DNA from: Acidimicrobiia bacterium
GTDB lineage: Bacteria; Actinomycetota; Acidimicrobiia; Acidimicrobiales; Ilumatobacteraceae
Assembly: GCA_009923785.1 (NCBI GenBank)
Contig: RFSV01000004.1
Span: 1-64,000 of the forward strand
Reading direction: 5' to 3'
DNA: 64,000 nucleotides
Below are positions 60,963 to 64,000 of this stretch, piece after piece. How positions within the stretch are numbered: the stretch's first letter is position 1; every line of letters starts with the position of its first letter. Under the pieces are notes generated by a model. That model was not told the origin of the DNA. It made no database searches and saw only the letters and a program-made list of their open reading frames with translations. The position numbers and the translations under genes are program-made.

Positions 60963-62185
60963 GTCGTCGCCTGAGGCCATTCGTTGACGATTCGACCCAC
61001 ATCGACGCCCCGCCGAAAGAGATCGCTCAGATCTTCGTCGGCCGTCTCCAAAATCGCGTCGATCCAGCCGTGCACGTACTGGGCTCCCCCTTCATTACGA
61101 CCGAAGACGAATTCCTTCTTCGCCCCGGTCTTGACCGTGCGCTGGATCTTGAGCCCCGTCGCGTAGTCCTCGTCACGTACGACATGCTCCAAAAAGGCGA
61201 TCTGCTGCTCGATGACCTCGATGTACTCGTCGGTCTTGGGCGCCGTCGAGATGAAGTCGAGATAGGTGATCGATTCGTCGGCGTTGTCACCGGGGAAGAT
61301 GCGCGCGACCTGGTACACCTTGTGTTCACCGACGTCGAAGCCTGCGATCGACGCATGAGGAAAGATGCTCCAGACTCCACCAGTGAGCACCGAATCAGGC
61401 CACTTCTCTTTCGGAATCGTCTCGAGCTTGGCCCATGATCCTCGCGGCCCGGTCACTCGTTGGTGTGGCCCCACTCGATGGAACAGCGATTCGCTCGGGA
61501 AGTCGGGCCCGAAGGTGTTCTTGTGAAGAATCGGCAAATGGTAGAAGTCGACGTATCCGTCGAAGGACACTTTCCAGTTCGGACCCACCAGACGACGTGA
61601 TCCGAAATGGTTCATGTCTGCGAAGCCACAATGCGCCAGCAGCTCGTCGTATCCGGCGAGAAAGGCATCGACGTCGAGAGTCGACTGGGGGGACAGAGTC
61701 ACCCAGACGAGGCCAGCACGCTCGACGACCGGAAGAGTCGTCAGCCCGAGACACGACATGTCGATGTCCCCGAAATCGGCTTGTTTGAAGAGGCCGACGA
61801 GATCGCCACTCTGGTCATACGTCCAGTTGTGGTACGGACAGGCGAAACGGCGAGCTGATCCGACTCCCTCGTCCACCAACATTGCGCCTCTGTGGCTACA
61901 CATGTTGACGAAAGCACGCACCACACCATCGCCGTCTCGTGACAGCAAGACGGGTGTCCCGACGACGTCGATGGACTTGTACGAATGAGGCTCGGGGATC
62001 TCCGCCGACGTGGCGATGAGCAGAGGAACCCGCTTGAACAGCAGGTCGACCTCACGACGCCAACGATCCGGGTCGAAATAGTTGGTGACCGGGATCGTGG
62101 TGACCCCTGCGGTGAGGTCGGTCGTTCCGGCTTTGTTGTGGGCGATGGTCCGTTCGGCCATCGCGATCAGTTTCTCCCGACTCAT
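60959..62185 (-). CDS. Rieske non-heme iron oxygenase, alpha subunit
   Basis: 408 residues. Rieske ligands CSHRG and CPYHNW near 96-118, and the mononuclear iron site YVDFYHLPILHKN near 215. It differs from the other three Rieske proteins in the window, having LLDVDAF-like linker regions and a longer C-terminal part rich in acidic residues. ATG 62185 follows AAGGGGTG. The F420-type enzyme downstream is coupled and could act on the hydroxylated product. No reductase is nearby. Confidence 0.92.
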   Translation of the reverse strand: MSREKLIAMAERTIAHNKAGTTDLTAGVTTIPVTNYFDPDRWRREVDLLFKRVPLLIATSAEIPEPHSYKSIDVVGTPVLLSRDGDGVVRAFVNMCSHRGAMLVDEGVGSARRFACPYHNWTYDQSGDLVGLFKQADFGDIDMSCLGLTTLPVVERAGLVWVTLSPQSTLDVDAFLAGYDELLAHCGFADMNHFGSRRLVGPNWKVSFDGYVDFYHLPILHKNTFGPDFPSESLFHRVGPHQRVTGPRGSWAKLETIPKEKWPDSVLTGGVWSIFPHASIAGFDVGEHKVYQVARIFPGDNADESITYLDFISTAPKTDEYIEVIEQQIAFLEHVVRDEDYATGLKIQRTVKTGAKKEFVFGRNEGGAQYVHGWIDAILETADEDLSDLFRRGVDVGRIVNEWPQATT

Positions 62186-62223
62186 CGCACCCCTTTACGT
62201 CGCCGGCTCAACCTTAGGGCAGG

Positions 62224-63123
62224 TCAGTCGTTCTGCAGCAGATGGACCAGGCTGCTGGTGTCCCAACGACGGCCCCCGCGAGCCACCACTTGGGCGTAGA
62301 ACTGGTCGACCAGGGCAGTGACCGGCAAGCGGGCCCCGTTTCGATTCGCCTCGTCGAGGCAGATCGCCAGGTCTTTGCGCATCCATTCTGTTGCGAACCC
62401 GAACTCGAACTCGCCGCGCGCCATCGTGCTCGCGCGATTGTCCATCTGCCAACTCTGCGCCGCACCTTTGCCGATCACCTCGACGACTCGGTCGACGTCG
62501 AGCCCGGCGCGTTCCGCAAAGTTCACACCTTCCGCCAGTCCCTGGACGATCCCAGCGATGCAGATCTGGTTCACCATCTTGGTGAGCTGTCCGGCGCCTG
62601 CTCGGCCGAGTCGTTCGCACGCCCGAGCGTAGGGACCGACGGCACGACGAGCCCTCTCGAACACTTCCTCGTCGTCGGAGCCACACATCACGGTGAGTGC
62701 TCCTTTCTCGGCGCCGGCCTGGCCGCCTGACACCGGAGCGTCGACGAATCCGACTCCGACCGATGCACACGCCGCAGCCAATTCGCGCGCCACACGCGCC
62801 GACGCCGTCGTGTGATCGATGAGAATCGACCCGGGAGACATCCCGCTGACAGCGCCGTTCGGGCCCAATGCCACTTCGCGTACGTCATCGTCGTTGCCGA
62901 CGCACATCATGACGAACTCAGCACCTTCGACGGCCTCGGCCGGTGTGGGGGCGGCCCGCCCGCCGTGCTCGGCCACCCAGGCCAGAGCCTTGGCGGCCGT
63001 TCGGTTGTACACGGTCACGGTGCGTCCGGCCGACGCGAGATGACCCGACATCGGAGCCCCCATCACCCCGAGGCCGAGAAAGGCGACCGAACCTTCGACG
63101 AGACGTGGTGAAGCGGAAGTCAT
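62224..63123 (-). CDS. Beta-hydroxyacid dehydrogenase (3-hydroxyisobutyrate dehydrogenase-like)
   Basis: 299 residues. AFLGLGVMGAPMSGHLASAG is the NAD-binding loop near residue 14, FVDAPVSGGQAGAEKGALT is the substrate-binding motif near 122, GAGQLTKMVNQ carries the catalytic Lys near 173, and the C-terminal domain is helical. Oxidises or reduces a beta-hydroxy acid; 3-hydroxyisobutyrate or tartronate semialdehyde type cannot be told apart. Precedes the Rieske gene by 38 bases on the same strand. Confidence 0.9.
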   Translation of the reverse strand: MTSASPRLVEGSVAFLGLGVMGAPMSGHLASAGRTVTVYNRTAAKALAWVAEHGGRAAPTPAEAVEGAEFVMMCVGNDDDVREVALGPNGAVSGMSPGSILIDHTTASARVARELAAACASVGVGFVDAPVSGGQAGAEKGALTVMCGSDDEEVFERARRAVGPYARACERLGRAGAGQLTKMVNQICIAGIVQGLAEGVNFAERAGLDVDRVVEVIGKGAAQSWQMDNRASTMARGEFEFGFATEWMRKDLAICLDEANRNGARLPVTALVDQFYAQVVARGGRRWDTSSLVHLLQND

Positions 63124-63136
63124 GCTCTGGAGTCTG

Positions 63137-63907
63137 TCACTCGGGAGTCACGTAGGCGGCAGTGATACCACCATCGATCACCAGGGACTGTCCGGTCATC
63201 CAGCTGCTCTCGTCAGAGGCGAGAAAGAGCGCCCCGTGTGCGATCTCGTGCGGCTCACCGAATCGTCCCATGGGTATGTGGACGAGACGGCGCTCTCTCT
63301 TCGCATCGTCGCTCAGGAACTTGGCCAGTAGCGGTGTCATGATCGGCCCGGGACACAGAGCATTGGCGCGTACTCCGCGACGCGCATAGATCACCGCTAT
63401 TTCCCGGGTCATGGCGAGGACAGCGCCCTTCGAGGCGGTGTAGGCGACCTGCGGTGTAGCCGCCCCCATGTGTGCCACGAAGCTGGCGACGTTCACGATC
63501 GAGCCGCCACCCGAAGCGAGTATCAGCGGAAGCGCATACCGACAGCCGAGCAGAACGCCTTTCACATTGATGTCCATGGTGCGTTCGTAGGTGGACAGAG
63601 GAGTGTTCTCCGGTCCGTCGTCGTCGGCCAACATCACACCGGCGTTGTTGTAGAGAACGTGGAGAGCTCCGTACTCCTCGCGTGCGTGCTCGACGGCGGC
63701 GGCCACCGAGTCGGCGTCGGTCACGTCGCAACGTACATAGGTCGCTTCTCCACCAGTTGCGTCGATGGCCGAAATGACCTCGTCGCCATCGGCAAGATCG
63801 GCCACGACCACCTTGGCTCCCTCGGAGGCGAAGAGTTCAGCGGCGGTACGACCGAGACCGGATGCTGCACCAGTGATGAGGGCGACTTTGCCCGACAGAC
63901 GATTCAT
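63137..63907 (-). CDS. Short-chain dehydrogenase/reductase
   Basis: 256 residues. ITGAASGLGRTAAELF cofactor loop near residue 11, VVADLADGDEV (NAD-type Asp), NNAGVMLAD, Ser in VASFVAH and YTASKGAVLAM Tyr-x3-Lys; ends WMTGQSLVIDGGITAAYV. AGGAG lies 5 bases before the ATG. It is upstream of the beta-hydroxyacid dehydrogenase by 13 bases. Confidence 0.89.
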   Translation of the reverse strand: MNRLSGKVALITGAASGLGRTAAELFASEGAKVVVADLADGDEVISAIDATGGEATYVRCDVTDADSVAAAVEHAREEYGALHVLYNNAGVMLADDDGPENTPLSTYERTMDINVKGVLLGCRYALPLILASGGGSIVNVASFVAHMGAATPQVAYTASKGAVLAMTREIAVIYARRGVRANALCPGPIMTPLLAKFLSDDAKRERRLVHIPMGRFGEPHEIAHGALFLASDESSWMTGQSLVIDGGITAAYVTPE

Positions 63908-63928
63908 GGAGGCTCCTGTTCGAGAATT

Positions 63929-64000
63929 TCAGATGCGTTCGAAGTAGCGGCGGAGTTCCCAGTCGGTCACCGAGCGGTTGAACGAGGCCCACTCGGTCTC
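63929..64000 (-). CDS. Glutamine-synthetase-like protein, C-terminal fragment (runs off the window)
   Basis: The last 23 residues, including VTDWELRRYFERI, resemble the C-terminal end of glutamine synthetase or gamma-glutamylpolyamine synthetase proteins. The start lies outside the window. It is 21 bases upstream of the SDR on the same strand. With so few residues the family assignment is tentative. Confidence 0.5.
   Translation of the reverse strand, partial: ETEWASFNRSVTDWELRRYFERI

Noticed and set aside
1-64000. CRISPR arrays, tRNA or rRNA genes, and IS elements
   Set aside because: I saw no regularly spaced repeats, no cloverleaf-like or rRNA-like stretches and no transposase motifs; small RNAs cannot be excluded by eye.

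Overview
The window is a gene-dense, high-G+C stretch holding about 65 protein genes or gene fragments and no rRNA, tRNA, CRISPR array or insertion sequence that I can see. No gap between genes exceeds about 160 bases. The gene families point to an actinobacterium: luciferase-like F420-type oxidoreductases, a mycothiol-dependent maleylpyruvate-isomerase-like protein, many class-I bacterial P450s, frequent GTG starts, and many start codons lying exactly 6 bases after a TANNNT-like -10 box (leaderless mRNAs). An uncultured marine or soil Acidimicrobiia-like lineage is my best guess; this is inference from gene content only.

Layout. 1-3325: zinc-type ABC binding lipoprotein (cut by the left edge) with a Zur-like box, a class-III aminotransferase and a frameshifted P450. 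3330-9522 (minus): P450, a stand-alone PEP-utiliser mobile-domain protein, F420-type oxidoreductase, second P450, SDR. 9655-12737 (plus): molybdopterin oxidoreductase, an AhpD/carboxymuconolactone-decarboxylase-like gene with an in-frame UGA followed by a SECIS-like hairpin, and a limonene-epoxide-hydrolase-like protein. 12745-19759 (minus): a branched-chain-amino-acid-type ABC importer with one binding protein, one fused permease and two consecutive LivG-LivF pairs. 19855-35203: acyl-CoA synthetases, enoyl-CoA hydratase, P450-SDR-Rieske operon, SnoaL-like proteins, carotenoid oxygenase, and a DUF35-thiolase-SnoaL-synthetase-VOC-SDR operon. 35213-51941: further SDRs, a frameshifted alcohol dehydrogenase, a duplicated Rieske plus acyl-CoA synthetase locus, a ThuA-like protein, flavin enzymes, a fifth P450 and tandem SDRs. 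52021-60054: TetR regulator facing an acyl-CoA dehydrogenase, SDR, ThuA and 2-oxoacid/acetoin dehydrogenase operon. 60051-64000: F420-type enzyme, Rieske oxygenase, beta-hydroxyacid dehydrogenase, SDR, and the C-terminus of a glutamine-synthetase-like protein.

Taken together this looks like a catabolic island: five P450s, four Rieske oxygenase alpha subunits and ten SDRs to oxygenate and oxidise hydrophobic substrates, then four acyl-CoA synthetases, a dehydrogenase, a hydratase and a thiolase-like protein to take the products through CoA-linked breakdown. The substrate cannot be read from the sequence; terpenoid, apocarotenoid or steroid-like compounds are reasonable guesses. No ferredoxin or reductase gene lies in the window.

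The points most worth following are the probable selenoprotein at 11854-12372, an operator-like sequence shared (18 of 20 bases) by the ABC-importer promoter and the TetR/acyl-CoA dehydrogenase promoter, the isolated phosphohistidine-type domain protein, and three apparent single-base frameshifts that could be either decay or consensus errors.
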